In this document: in pieces, positions 46,691-55,405 of the stretch
How positions within the stretch are numbered: position 1 is the first letter of the stretch
Layout: each line of letters begins with the position of its first letter
Source of the DNA: Ruminococcus sp.
GTDB taxonomy: Bacteria; Bacillota; Clostridia; Oscillospirales; Ruminococcaceae
DNA: 64,000 nucleotides
NCBI RefSeq assembly: GCF_024692365.1
Contig: NZ_JAILMR010000008.1
Coordinates: 1 to 64,000, forward strand
Reading direction: 5' to 3'
The notes under the pieces: model-generated
What the model was told of the DNA's origin: nothing
Databases searched by the model: none
The model's input: only the letters and a program-made list of their open reading frames with translations
Position numbers and translations under genes: made by a program

Positions 46691-46859
46691 GCATTTTGAA
46701 AACTAAAGACAAAAATTTAACATTATGACGATTTACCATACAAAATCAAGACCATGTTATTTGCATTTTGCAAGTATATTAATTTATATATTCAAAATTT
46801 AAGTATAATAAACATATATCGAAAATGCGGTAAATTGTCGATAAAACTTAGTTTTCAAA

Positions 46860-46886
46860 GATAAAAAGTTTCTTTTGCGAAACTTT
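46860..46886 (-). terminator. Terminator of the rnz operon
   Basis: AAAGTTTC pairs with GAAACTTT; on the minus strand TTATCTTTG continues the U-rich end of the stem. Confidence 0.65.
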
Positions 46887-46941
46887 AGGAATAGTACAAC
46901 TTTGAATTTGTATTATATAAATCCTGCAATACTGTTATATC

Positions 46942-47343
46942 TTATAAGCATACCGTATTGCAGAAACATTCAAAGCATTCTTTAGGTTCGGGATCATAAT
47001 TTTTCAGATAAGTGAAAAATTCGTCAAGCTTATCAGCTTGAATCGACTCGATATCCTCGGGCAGGTACTTCTGTCCTTTTCGGTGATATTCTGCACAAAC
47101 TATACACATCAAAACCGAGATAAAAGTCTGCCAGAAAAATTCTTCATCTTTATTGGAAGCATTTTCGGCGTATGTATCAAGTACGTCCTCATCTGTAACG
47201 ATACTATAAAGTTCATCAGCCGAATGTTTTCCACTTTTGAATTTTTCAATAAGCGAACGACAGAAATTTTCTTGTTCCGTACCTATGAAATCTCTCTGTC
47301 TTACGGTTATTTTCAGCAGATACTCTGCCGCATAGTTCATCAT
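46942..47343 (-). CDS. Hypothetical helical protein
   Basis: I do not recognise this 133-residue protein. It appears all-helical and acidic, with a Cys-rich tail (KECFECFCNTVCL) that could bind metal, and an internal MCIVCAEYH. Its start overlaps the RNase Z stop, so it is translationally coupled to that gene. A terminator follows 56 bases after its stop. Confidence 0.7.
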   Translation of the reverse strand: MMNYAAEYLLKITVRQRDFIGTEQENFCRSLIEKFKSGKHSADELYSIVTDEDVLDTYAENASNKDEEFFWQTFISVLMCIVCAEYHRKGQKYLPEDIESIQADKLDEFFTYLKNYDPEPKECFECFCNTVCL

Positions 47344-48254
47344 AATGTCTTTTTCTCTCCGTCTTTGGATATAAGCACATTCGGGAAAAGCTTTTTCAGT
47401 TCTTTTTCAAAGTTTTCTGGGTGCTTTTCGGCGGGACTGTAATGTGTCAGCCACAATTCCTTGACGCCTGCTTCTGACGCAAGACGGCAAGCGTCCTGCA
47501 TGAGCATATGACCCTTTTCGTTCATGCTCTGCTTTTTATCTGCATCTCCGTACATTCCTTCGCAGATAAATAAATCGGAATCTTTTGCAAAGGGGATAAT
47601 CTCTTTTATGGGAAGAGTATCTGTAACGTAAGTCACCTTGACAGGTGGACGCTTTTCTCCGGTAACTTCTTCGGGATTGATAATTTTGCCGTCTTCAAGG
47701 GTTACAGCTTCACCCGCATGGAGTGATCTCCACATTTTTACGGGTATACCAAGTTCCTGAGCTTTTTCAGGCTGGAACACAGGTTTCTTTTCAAGCAGAA
47801 AACTATATCCCACACATTTTACGCTGTGCTTGAGAGGCAGAACCGATACAGTCAGCATGGGGTCTATCTTTTCGGCAATAAAGCTTGAAGGCTGTTTATC
47901 TGAAAGAATGTGAAGCCTTAAATCAAAGGGCAGTCTGCCGCATACTGATATCAGATTTCTGATAACTCGCTCGGCACTTTCTGGAATATAGATATCAAGC
48001 GGTTCTTCTCTGGAACAGTTTCCCATCGAAAGTAAAAGTCCCGGCAGACCTGTAACGTGGTCGGCATGATTGTGCGTTATAAGTATCATCTCTATGCGGC
48101 TTATCTTTATGTCAGCTGCTGCCAGCGCCACCTGCATACCCTCGCCGCAGTCGATGAGTATGGCTTTTCCGCTGTATTCAATAAAACACCCTGTCAGGAA
48201 CCTGTTTTTCAGTGGCAGCATACCGCCTGTTCCTGCAAGACAAATATCTGGCAT
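47340..48254 (-). CDS. rnz: Ribonuclease Z
   Basis: The 304-residue MBL-fold protein has the RNase Z pattern: FLTGCFIEYSGKAILIDCGEG, then the zinc motif THNHADHVTGLPG (about 60-72), CEGMYGD and TVSVLPLKHSVKCVGY. RNase Z cuts 3' trailers from tRNA precursors lacking encoded CCA. The second ATG is chosen because AAGGAGG lies about eight bases before it. Its promoter (TTGATT 48311-48316, TATAAT 48288-48293, minus strand) is good. Confidence 0.9.
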   Translation of the reverse strand: MPDICLAGTGGMLPLKNRFLTGCFIEYSGKAILIDCGEGMQVALAAADIKISRIEMILITHNHADHVTGLPGLLLSMGNCSREEPLDIYIPESAERVIRNLISVCGRLPFDLRLHILSDKQPSSFIAEKIDPMLTVSVLPLKHSVKCVGYSFLLEKKPVFQPEKAQELGIPVKMWRSLHAGEAVTLEDGKIINPEEVTGEKRPPVKVTYVTDTLPIKEIIPFAKDSDLFICEGMYGDADKKQSMNEKGHMLMQDACRLASEAGVKELWLTHYSPAEKHPENFEKELKKLFPNVLISKDGEKKTL

Positions 48255-48287
48255 TTTCATCTCCTCCTTTTTATATCGTACTCTGTT

Positions 48288-48316
48288 ATTATACCATAGC
48301 CGACAAAATAAATCAA
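48288..48316 (-). promoter_or_regulatory. rnz promoter
   Basis: On the minus strand TTGATT, 17 bases, TATAAT with extended TGG. Confidence 0.7.
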
Positions 48317-48342
48317 TACCGCTTTGATTTATTTTTCAGTAC

Positions 48343-48377
48343 AAAAAAATTCCCGCAAAGTCGGGTTACTTTGCGGG
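48343..48377 (-). terminator. Terminator of the GH5 gene
   Basis: CCCGCAAAG (48352-48360) pairs with CTTTGCGGG (48369-48377); on the minus strand AATTTTTTT follows. Confidence 0.85.
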
Positions 48378-48412
48378 TGAAAGGGAGAAAATTTATGAAT
48401 TTATCATTAATA

Positions 48413-49438
48413 TCAAAGATAATTTATAAGTTCGTCGATGACACCGTTCATTCTTTCGTCTGAAAGACCGAAGTCCTTTTCTTTGTAGTTCCATGCTGCT
48501 CTGCCAATGCCGAACTTTTTGAATGCGGCGTTGATCTGTTTGTACCACTTGAGTATCTCTTTAGGATCGGCCCTGTCGATTACACCGTATTCGCCGCAGT
48601 ACATAGCAACATCTCTTTCTTTGCAGACACTTACACCGTATGCAAAGCGCTTTTCAAAATAAGAAGGATCGAAACCGCTGTCGGGAACGTCCATATAATC
48701 CTGAATCCTTGTCAGACCTGTTGCCTTTGCAGATTCACGGTAGTCCTTGATATCTCCGGGATATCCGATACGGAAATCCTGGGGCATCTCATCTACCCAG
48801 TAAGCACCCTGATGGGTGAACATGAAAGGATCGTAGCAGTGGAAATTATAAACGATATTCTCATCGTAGGGGAGATCAAGATCGCCCAGTGCATCGATAG
48901 AATTGTTCCAGTAACTGCCGAGAACTATCTTTACATCGGGAGAATCTTTGCGTATCACTTCAACAGCTTTACGCGCGATATTGTTCCACTTGGGACTCAG
49001 TTCCTTGTCGTTGACTTCGTTCAGAAGTTCAAAAGCAACTTTGTCTGAAAGCTTGCCGTAACGCTTGGAAAGTCTTTCCCACCACTTGTAGAATCTCTCC
49101 TGCAAAGCCTCGTTATCGAAAAAGCCCTCCTGACCGTCACCGGAATAGAAAGAATAGCCGTATACCTTATGTACATCGATCAAAACATTCAGTTTGTATT
49201 CTTCGCACCATTCAAGCGCTTTGTCAAGGTACTCAAAACCGTCATTTTTGAGTTCGCCCTCATCAGTCTCGAATATATTGTAATCTATCGGAAGTCTGAC
49301 ATGATCGCAGCCCCAGCTTGCTATCTTTTCGATATCTTTCTTGGTAATGAAAGTGTCAAGATGTTCTTTGTCATAGCTGCCCTGAGAAAGCCAGCCGCCG
49401 AGGTCTACGCCCTTCTGATAACCTTCAAAAATTTTCAT
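48413..49438 (-). CDS. GH5 family cellulase-like enzyme, intracellular
   Basis: The 341-residue single-domain enzyme has the GH5 pattern GVDLGGWLSQ, HVRLPIDY, VLIDVHK, FELLNEVND with acid/base Glu 141, and YCGEYGV with nucleophile Glu 283. There is no signal peptide, dockerin or carbohydrate-binding module, so it should hydrolyse imported cello-oligosaccharides in the cytoplasm rather than cellulose outside. This fits a cellulolytic gut bacterium. Exact substrate (cellodextrin, glucan, mannan) cannot be told. It has its own promoter and terminator. Confidence 0.9.
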   Translation of the reverse strand: MKIFEGYQKGVDLGGWLSQGSYDKEHLDTFITKKDIEKIASWGCDHVRLPIDYNIFETDEGELKNDGFEYLDKALEWCEEYKLNVLIDVHKVYGYSFYSGDGQEGFFDNEALQERFYKWWERLSKRYGKLSDKVAFELLNEVNDKELSPKWNNIARKAVEVIRKDSPDVKIVLGSYWNNSIDALGDLDLPYDENIVYNFHCYDPFMFTHQGAYWVDEMPQDFRIGYPGDIKDYRESAKATGLTRIQDYMDVPDSGFDPSYFEKRFAYGVSVCKERDVAMYCGEYGVIDRADPKEILKWYKQINAAFKKFGIGRAAWNYKEKDFGLSDERMNGVIDELINYL

Positions 49439-49519
49439 AAAAAGCCTCCATACTATAATTCTATTTTAGTTTCACTCTTGTCCTTATGTTAATGTTAGAA
49501 TAACATATTTTGAGTTTTT

Positions 49520-49549
49520 ATCATACCACATTCTTAACTTTTTTATCAA
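49520..49549 (-). promoter_or_regulatory. GH5 gene promoter
   Basis: On the minus strand TTGATA (49544-49549), 18 bases, TATGAT (49520-49525) with extended TGG. Confidence 0.55.
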
Positions 49550-49657
49550 AATATTAATTATTTCGGGCATATAATTTTGATATGGTCTCATTCTTTTATT
49601 ATATATCATTTTTATCCAAAATTTCGGTTCTGATTTAGTTCATTATTACAATTACGC

Positions 49658-49686
49658 TTGACAAATGAATCTGTATTTAGTATAAT
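49658..49686 (+). promoter_or_regulatory. Flavin reductase promoter
   Basis: TTGACA (49658-49663), 17 bases, TATAAT (49681-49686). Confidence 0.8.
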
Positions 49687-49733
49687 GTCAATAATGAGTT
49701 TTTCTCATACTATTATAAAAGGAGTTGTTAATA

Positions 49734-50294
49734 TTGAAGATCGATGTTGAAAAGAGTTTCGTTACTCCACTGCCTGTTTTTATTATCGCTACCTATAATG
49801 CCATGGGTCAGCCCAATGCAATGAATGCTGCATGGGTAGGTCAGGTCGGCAGAGATATGATATCTATTAGCCTTGGCAATCATCCCAGTACCGAAAACAT
49901 CAAGCTGAACCGCGCATTTACAGTCAGCTATGCTACCAAGAAGTACACAGCTGAATGTGATTATGTAGGTATAGTGTCTTTTAATAAAGAACCCGAAAAG
50001 CTGAAAAAGGCTGGCTTTACCGTTACGCGTTCACAAAAGGTCAACGCGCCTATCATAGATCAGCTTCCTGTAGCTATCGAATGTGAAGTTGTAGATATCA
50101 TGCAGGAGTACGGTGAGACAAGGATCACCGCGAAGATAGTTGGCATGGTGGCAGATGATTCCGTGCTGACAGTCGGCAAGGTCGATCTCACAAAGCTTCA
50201 GCCGATCATGTATGATTCATCTGCCAAGACATACAGACTCATCGGTGAAAATGTCGGCGGCGCATGGAACGCAGGCAAGAAATTTATGGGATAA
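49734..50294 (+). CDS. Flavin reductase-like FMN-binding split-barrel protein
   Basis: The start is TTG 49734, ten bases after AGGAG. The 186-residue protein has the flavin-reductase-like pattern PVFIIATYNAMGQPNAMNAAW, ISISLGNHPSTENIKLN and FTVSYAT, typical of small FMN-binding split barrels in anaerobes that reduce flavin or act on unknown substrates. It is monocistronic, with a strong promoter and terminator. Its product might supply reduced flavin, but no link to the flavinylated system at 53-58 kb can be shown. Confidence 0.88.
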   Translation: MKIDVEKSFVTPLPVFIIATYNAMGQPNAMNAAWVGQVGRDMISISLGNHPSTENIKLNRAFTVSYATKKYTAECDYVGIVSFNKEPEKLKKAGFTVTRSQKVNAPIIDQLPVAIECEVVDIMQEYGETRITAKIVGMVADDSVLTVGKVDLTKLQPIMYDSSAKTYRLIGENVGGAWNAGKKFMG

Positions 50295-50300
50295 TATATC

Positions 50301-50331
50301 GCGGCAGATGCTTTCTGCCGCTTTTTATTTT
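50301..50331 (+). terminator. Terminator of the flavin reductase gene
   Basis: GCGGCAGA pairs with TCTGCCGC, followed by TTTTTATTTTT. Confidence 0.9.
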
Positions 50332-50424
50332 TCAGGAACACGTTTTTGTTCTGCGAAAATCAGTTAGATAACGGTTGAATTTATTTCTTTAAAGTGATAT
50401 AATCATATAAGGGAGGTTGATAGC

Positions 50425-50715
50425 ATGAAAGAACGTATCAAAAGCTATACAGATATCGTAAGTTTCGATAATGACGGCATAACTTTTTCTTCGGGTGACA
50501 GGATAATCTACTCTGAGTGCGGTGAGGACAGCTGTGTAGCTGAAAGAGACATCTGTGCAAGACCGCCATATTTTGAATTCTATACCGCAGACAGACATAC
50601 TAAGGTCGTTTTTGACAGAACAGGTCTGCTGAGTAAAACTGTCAACGAGCGTGAGTTTGTAAAGCTTCAGTCTATGATCTGCGAAGCAGGCTATAAGAGT
50701 TTTGACCTCAGCTGA
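50425..50715 (+). CDS. Small hypothetical protein
   Basis: I do not recognise this 96-residue soluble protein (MKERIKSYTDIVSFDNDGIT at the start, Cys near 33, 38 and 45). GGGAGGT precedes the ATG and TATAAT at about 50396 may be its -10 box. It lies 36 bases before fbp in the same direction and may be cotranscribed with it. Confidence 0.72.
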   Translation: MKERIKSYTDIVSFDNDGITFSSGDRIIYSECGEDSCVAERDICARPPYFEFYTADRHTKVVFDRTGLLSKTVNEREFVKLQSMICEAGYKSFDLS

Positions 50716-50751
50716 TACCCCATAATAAATGCATAAGAAAGTGTGACATAA

Positions 50752-52701
50752 ATGGACAAGAAATACTTACAGCTCCTGTCCAAGGAGTTCCCGAATATAG
50801 ATAGTGCCGCAAGTGAGATAGTTAATCTTTCGGCGATACGCAGTCTGCCCAAAGGCACGGAATATTTTTTCAGTGATATGCACGGCGAGTACGAAGCTTT
50901 TCTGCATATGCTGAAAAGTGCATCTGGCATGATAAAGATAAAGATCGACCTTACTCTCGGAAAAACAGTTTCTTCCGCAGAAAGGGAAGCTCTTGCTGCG
51001 CTGATATACTATCCCGATAAGGAGCAGAAGCGTCTTAAAAAGGCAGGGCTTCTAACCGATGAATGGCGCAGACTGACTATTTACCGCCTTATAATCGTCC
51101 TTGAAGCTGTTTCGGCAAAATACACACGTTCTCGTGTGAGAAACAGTATCCCGCAGGATATGGTCTATATTCTCGATGAACTTCTCAATGTCACTGACGA
51201 TATTGTAAAGGATTATTATTACGATGAGATAATCACCACTATCCTCGATACGGGTATAGCCGACCATTTTATCAAGGAACTCTGCAAGGTGATACAGTCC
51301 CTTGCCATAGACAGCTTGCACATTATCGGCGATATCTTCGACAGAGGTCCCCGTGCTGATATCATCATGGACGAACTTATGAAGATGCATGATGTGGATA
51401 TACAGTGGGGTAATCACGATATTTCATGGATGGGTGCGGCATCGGGCAACAGGGCGCTTATCGCCAATGTTATCCGAATCTCAATGAGGTATAATAATTT
51501 CGATATCCTTGAAGACGGCTACGGTCTGAATCTTCGCGCCCTCGCTGTTTTTGCCGGTGAAGTCTACAAGGACGACCCTTGTACTCTCTTTATGCCCCAT
51601 ACTCTTGATGATAATATCTATGACCCTGTCGATACAAATCTTGTTGCGAAAATGCATAAGGCGATAACCGTTATTCAGCTGAAACTTGAAAGTCAGCTGA
51701 TAAAGCGTCATCCTGAATGGGGCATGGACGACCGCGAATTGTTCAGCAATATCGACCCCGAAAACGGAACAGTCAAGCTTAACGGAAAGACCTATGAGCT
51801 TCTCGACAAGAATTTCCCCACCGTAGATAAGACAGATCCTCTTGCCCTTACCGATGAGGAAAACGAGCTTATGAACGTCCTTGCGAATTCTTTTATGCAC
51901 AGCGAAAAGCTCTCCGACCATATGCGTTTTCTTTACACGAACGGTTCTATGTACAAGACAATCAACGGTAATCTTCTGTTCCACGGCTGTATCCCTCTTG
52001 ATGATAACGGCGAACTGCTTTCGGTTAATATTGAGGGAGAAGAGTATTCAGGCAAGGCGCTTCTTGATAAGCTTGACGAAGTTGCCAATAAAGCATATTT
52101 TCTCCATAGTGGAGATGAGAAAGAAGATTCCGCCGATCTGCTTTGGTATCTGTGGTGCGGACCTCGTTCACCTCTTTACGGCAAGGATAAAATGGCTTTC
52201 TTTGAAAGATATTTTATCGATGACCGTGTGCTTCACACCGAGAACTATAACGCTTATTACCAGTTTTCTGAAAAATCTGAGATCTGCATGAGGATACTTG
52301 AAATGTTCGGTCTTGATCCCGAAAAGGGTCACATCATCAATGGTCATGTGCCTGTAAAGATAAAGAACGGCGAAAGTCCTGTAAAGGCGGGAGGAAAGCT
52401 GTTTGTCATTGACGGCGGAATATCAAAGGCTTATCAGAAAGCGACTGGAATCGCGGGTTACACACTTATATGCGACAGTCACAGCCTCAATCTCGCCGAG
52501 CACAAGCCATTCATAGCAGGGGAGAGCGAACATACTCCGACGTTGCATCTTGTTGAACGTTTTGACCATCGTGCGAACATATGCGATACCGACAGGGGCG
52601 AAGAACTTCTGGCTAAGATAAACGATCTCCGCGAACTACTGAAAGCGTATCGCTCGGGTACAATCAAACAAAAGCAGGATATCGATAGAAGAACACTTTG
52701 A
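50752..52701 (+). CDS. fbp: Fructose-1,6-bisphosphatase, class III
   Basis: The 649-residue enzyme is the Firmicute class III FBPase, the gluconeogenic step from fructose 1,6-bisphosphate to fructose 6-phosphate. It shows calcineurin-type metallophosphatase motifs FSDMHGEYEAFLHML (about 41-55), IGDIFDRGPRADIIMDEL (about 192), WGNHDISWMGAASGN (about 221) and NGHVPVK. The length matches the family. The ribosome site is weak (AAAGTGTGA). With PEP carboxykinase in the window, it shows a full gluconeogenic exit. Confidence 0.95.
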   Translation: MDKKYLQLLSKEFPNIDSAASEIVNLSAIRSLPKGTEYFFSDMHGEYEAFLHMLKSASGMIKIKIDLTLGKTVSSAEREALAALIYYPDKEQKRLKKAGLLTDEWRRLTIYRLIIVLEAVSAKYTRSRVRNSIPQDMVYILDELLNVTDDIVKDYYYDEIITTILDTGIADHFIKELCKVIQSLAIDSLHIIGDIFDRGPRADIIMDELMKMHDVDIQWGNHDISWMGAASGNRALIANVIRISMRYNNFDILEDGYGLNLRALAVFAGEVYKDDPCTLFMPHTLDDNIYDPVDTNLVAKMHKAITVIQLKLESQLIKRHPEWGMDDRELFSNIDPENGTVKLNGKTYELLDKNFPTVDKTDPLALTDEENELMNVLANSFMHSEKLSDHMRFLYTNGSMYKTINGNLLFHGCIPLDDNGELLSVNIEGEEYSGKALLDKLDEVANKAYFLHSGDEKEDSADLLWYLWCGPRSPLYGKDKMAFFERYFIDDRVLHTENYNAYYQFSEKSEICMRILEMFGLDPEKGHIINGHVPVKIKNGESPVKAGGKLFVIDGGISKAYQKATGIAGYTLICDSHSLNLAEHKPFIAGESEHTPTLHLVERFDHRANICDTDRGEELLAKINDLRELLKAYRSGTIKQKQDIDRRTL

Positions 52702-52808
52702 TGAATAAACTATTATACATTATTTCACATTCTTAGTGACAGATATTGGTTTTCGATTGCATAATTTTACCCCATATCCTGAGTGGATATTGGGTCTTGA
52801 TACAGGTT

Positions 52809-52839
52809 GAGCACTTCTTTTCATGAAAAAGAAGTGCTC
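52809..52839. terminator. Hairpin between convergent genes
   Basis: GAGCACTTCTTT pairs with AAAGAAGTGCTC. It is a strong stem but neither side has a clear U-run, so it may be a weak terminator for fbp and the convergent dockerin gene. Confidence 0.45.
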
Positions 52840-52874
52840 TCTGCATGTGTATTAAAGGATTTGGTTTGAATAGT

Positions 52875-54395
52875 TTATTTTATAAGCTTTTTACCCTTTA
52901 TATGAGCAGCGATTTTGATAATATCCGTCACATTTATCTTACCGTCCTTATTTACATCGGCTGCATTCAGGCTCTTTTCGTCAAAAACTTTTTTACCCTT
53001 TATATAAGCGGCTATCTGCGTAATATCGGTAACGTTTATTGTATTGTCCCCATTAACATCACCCAAAGCATACTCGACAGGCTCCTCGCTCTTTTCGGGA
53101 TAAGTGAACACCAGATCATTCTCGTAGCCCTTAGCCTTTACAGTAATGTTGAAGCTTTCACCCTCGGCGAAAACATCGCTCTCGGTATCGAGTGTGCCAT
53201 CAGCCTTGATGATGACCTTTGCTCTTCTGCCGCTTGCAGAATACTCCTTCTCGTTTACAACAACGGTGGTGATGTTCTTGATATATGCTTCAAGCTGTTC
53301 GGCAGTAAAGCCTTCGGCTGCAACAAGCTTGTTCTCTTTGCCGTCAAATGCAGCGGGGATATCTGTTGTTGTCAGCATAAAGCTTGCTGAAAGATCTGCG
53401 TACTTGCCCTTACTGTCCTTAGCGGAAAGTGTATAGCTGCCGGGGTTTGCGTTTGTGAAAGTAAAGCTGTTGTCTTTGAAAGTTGCTTCAAGTCCATCGA
53501 TGCTGTACGCGATATTAAAATCGGCAGGAACATCTGCCAGTGTGATATCTGCCTTGCCTGCGCTGACTGCTGTATCTTCAACAGCGATACCGCCATTGAA
53601 CTTAACGGGAACATAAACTTCGCCAACAGCTACGTTTACATATCCTGCGGCAGTGATGTATTCGATCTCGGTTATGGTGTTGCCCATAAGACTTTCAAAG
53701 CCCTGATAGTCCAGTGTGTTGCCGTGGGGTTCGGTGGTCTTTATGCCTGATGTCCATGAGAACTCTGCATTTCTCCAGATGTTCTGTTCGTGACGAAGTG
53801 CATAAGCTTCGCCGCCTTTTGTTTTGATAAGTATACCGTAGATGATAGTTCCGTTCTCGGGCTTGCCTGTTACGTTTGCAGCATAATCGCCCCAGGGTGT
53901 GCTGGTGTTGAGTGTCATCGAACCTGTCATGTTTTCAGGCTTGTCATCATTTACAGCAGAGAAACTTACATCACCGTCAGTAACTGTAGCGGTCTTGTAT
54001 GCCTCTGGCTTTTCGGCAGAAGCTGTAAAACCGTAGTTGTTCTCACCAAGCGCATCAAGGTCTGCCTGCTTGATAGCAACAGGATATACAACACCGTAGA
54101 TCTTGCCCAGTTCATCGGAACCTTCCTCGCCTGCATTGTTGTATGTGCCCTCAAAAAGCTGACCCTCGCCGTTCATTCTTGTCTTGTTGACGGTTGCGGA
54201 AGTTACAGCGTCAAGACCTTCTGCATTGCTGAGATTCTCGGATTCTGCCGCATAGAACTTGTCATAGGGTATCTTCATGGTACCGTAAACATAATCCTCT
54301 GCCTTTGCCTCATCAGCAAAAACGTTCAGCGGTATCGAAGCCGCTGCCATTGCAGCGCATATCGACAAACTGAAAATTCTTTTAGTTCTTTTCAT
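52875..54395 (-). CDS. Secreted Tp47-like protein with C-terminal dockerin
   Basis: The 506-residue protein has a signal peptide (cut probably after VFA, residue 27). Residues about 33-230 resemble the Treponema Tp47 penicillin-binding lipoprotein domains (YGTMKIPYDKFYAAE, GLDAVTSATVNKT, GVVYPVAI). Residues about 240-435 look like Ig-type or substrate-binding beta modules. Residues 443-506 are a type I dockerin with two Ca2+-binding repeats (GDVNGDNTINVTD and ADVNKDGKINVTD). The dockerin should bind a cohesin on a scaffoldin or the cell surface. Catalysis is not evident. DAVTSAT at 62-68 resembles the ApbE target motif. It follows the apbE-eetA-eetB genes on the same strand. Confidence 0.88.
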   Translation of the reverse strand: MKRTKRIFSLSICAAMAAASIPLNVFADEAKAEDYVYGTMKIPYDKFYAAESENLSNAEGLDAVTSATVNKTRMNGEGQLFEGTYNNAGEEGSDELGKIYGVVYPVAIKQADLDALGENNYGFTASAEKPEAYKTATVTDGDVSFSAVNDDKPENMTGSMTLNTSTPWGDYAANVTGKPENGTIIYGILIKTKGGEAYALRHEQNIWRNAEFSWTSGIKTTEPHGNTLDYQGFESLMGNTITEIEYITAAGYVNVAVGEVYVPVKFNGGIAVEDTAVSAGKADITLADVPADFNIAYSIDGLEATFKDNSFTFTNANPGSYTLSAKDSKGKYADLSASFMLTTTDIPAAFDGKENKLVAAEGFTAEQLEAYIKNITTVVVNEKEYSASGRRAKVIIKADGTLDTESDVFAEGESFNITVKAKGYENDLVFTYPEKSEEPVEYALGDVNGDNTINVTDITQIAAYIKGKKVFDEKSLNAADVNKDGKINVTDIIKIAAHIKGKKLIK

Positions 54396-54428
54396 ATGTA
54401 CTACTCCTTATCATTTATTTTACCATAA

Positions 54429-54446
54429 AGTTAGAAAAAACTAACT
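54429..54446 (-). promoter_or_regulatory. Palindromic operator before the dockerin gene
   Basis: AGTTAG-AAAAAA-CTAACT, a perfect palindrome with a 6-base centre, lies 34 bases before the start codon. It matches sites at 56535, 56618, 56660 and 56756. The promoter itself is not clear. Confidence 0.55.
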
Positions 54447-54537
54447 CTGTGGTATATTACCTTGCTTCAACATCAAGTATCATACCATATCGGTAGAGTT
54501 TCGTCAATCGTTTTTGCTAAATATTTACAAGTAAGTC

Positions 54538-55041
54538 TTAGCTAACCTTTCTTGTCCGTTTAAGCCTTTTGCAGACCATCTGGGTGCAAAGCCCCGTAAA
54601 TAATCCCGCGATGCAACCCGATATCATCAGAAACGGGAGGTACGCTATCACCGAAGTGCTTTTCAGCACAAGCATCGCAACAGCTATCTGTCCGATATTA
54701 TGGCACACCGCTCCCGCTATGCTAAGGAACCACATATTGTCCTCGCGAATGAAATTTTTCAGGATCTCCATGCCTATGAAGCAAAGGGTTCCGCCTGCAA
54801 TGCTGTACCAGAGTGCCATCAGGTTTCCGCTGAAAAGCGCACCGAGCAATATCCTGCTGTAAAGCATCATGGCGGTTTCACCGGGACGATAATTATACAC
54901 GCAGTACACCGTTACGATATTGGCAAGCCCAAGTTTCACCCCGGGGATAGGTACAATATCGGGTATACGCAGTTCAACGATGAATATTATCAGAGCAAGG
55001 CAGGTCAGAAGACCAAGATGTGTAAGTTTTTTGGTATCCAT
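54538..55041 (-). CDS. eetB: Gx transporter family protein, EetB-like
   Basis: The 167-residue membrane protein has about five helices and the family pattern LGLLTCLALIIFIVELRIPD and PGVKLGLANIVTVY. These match the Gx-transporter / heptaprenyl diphosphate synthase component I family, which includes EetB of the Listeria extracellular electron transfer locus. ATG 55041 with GAGGTGA is chosen over the longer frame that overlaps the NusG-like gene. Its pairing with the NusG-domain-II gene upstream (4-base gap) is the known EetA-EetB arrangement. The molecular role is not settled; energy-coupled transport or quinone-related function has been proposed. Confidence 0.87.
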   Translation of the reverse strand: MDTKKLTHLGLLTCLALIIFIVELRIPDIVPIPGVKLGLANIVTVYCVYNYRPGETAMMLYSRILLGALFSGNLMALWYSIAGGTLCFIGMEILKNFIREDNMWFLSIAGAVCHNIGQIAVAMLVLKSTSVIAYLPFLMISGCIAGLFTGLCTQMVCKRLKRTRKVS

Positions 55042-55045
55042 CACT

Positions 55046-55405
55046 TCACCTCGCCGTGCCGTCGATATCACCGTCCTCATATTCTATCACAAGTCTGTTC
55101 GGCAGACATACTATCGGCTTGCCGTCCTCCAGCCAGCCTGTGTCAATACAGATATGGTCGGGACAATCTGCGCTTTTCATGTGTATCCTGCCGCCCTTTA
55201 TCTCGATGATATTTTTCCTTCCATCGTACTCGACATCAATTGTCTTGTCCTTTTCCGAATCAAGATCAATGTGGTATAGAACCTTTCCATCCTGTGAAAT
55301 AACAACCGTCTTCCCGCTTTTTGGCTTCATGACATACGCACACCATACCGCCGCCCCGATAAGTATCACCGCAGTTATGACGATATAGACAGTTCTTGCC
55401 CTCAT
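55046..55405 (-). CDS. eetA: NusG domain II protein, EetA-like
   Basis: The 119-residue protein has one N-terminal membrane helix (about 6-25) and an extracellular small beta domain with the NusG-II pattern (DGKVLYHIDLDSEKD, IEIKGGRIHMKSADCPDHICIDTGW, CLPNRLVIE). CPDHIC is typical of the family. It corresponds to EetA of the Listeria locus. Its ATG overlaps the apbE stop, and the EetB-like gene follows, so the three are translationally coupled. Confidence 0.87.
   Translation of the reverse strand: MRARTVYIVITAVILIGAAVWCAYVMKPKSGKTVVISQDGKVLYHIDLDSEKDKTIDVEYDGRKNIIEIKGGRIHMKSADCPDHICIDTGWLEDGKPIVCLPNRLVIEYEDGDIDGTAR

Noticed and set aside
53790-54428. 212-residue open frame opposite the dockerin gene
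   Set aside because: The minus-strand gene has a signal peptide, domains and dockerin; the plus-strand frame has none and no Shine-Dalgarno.
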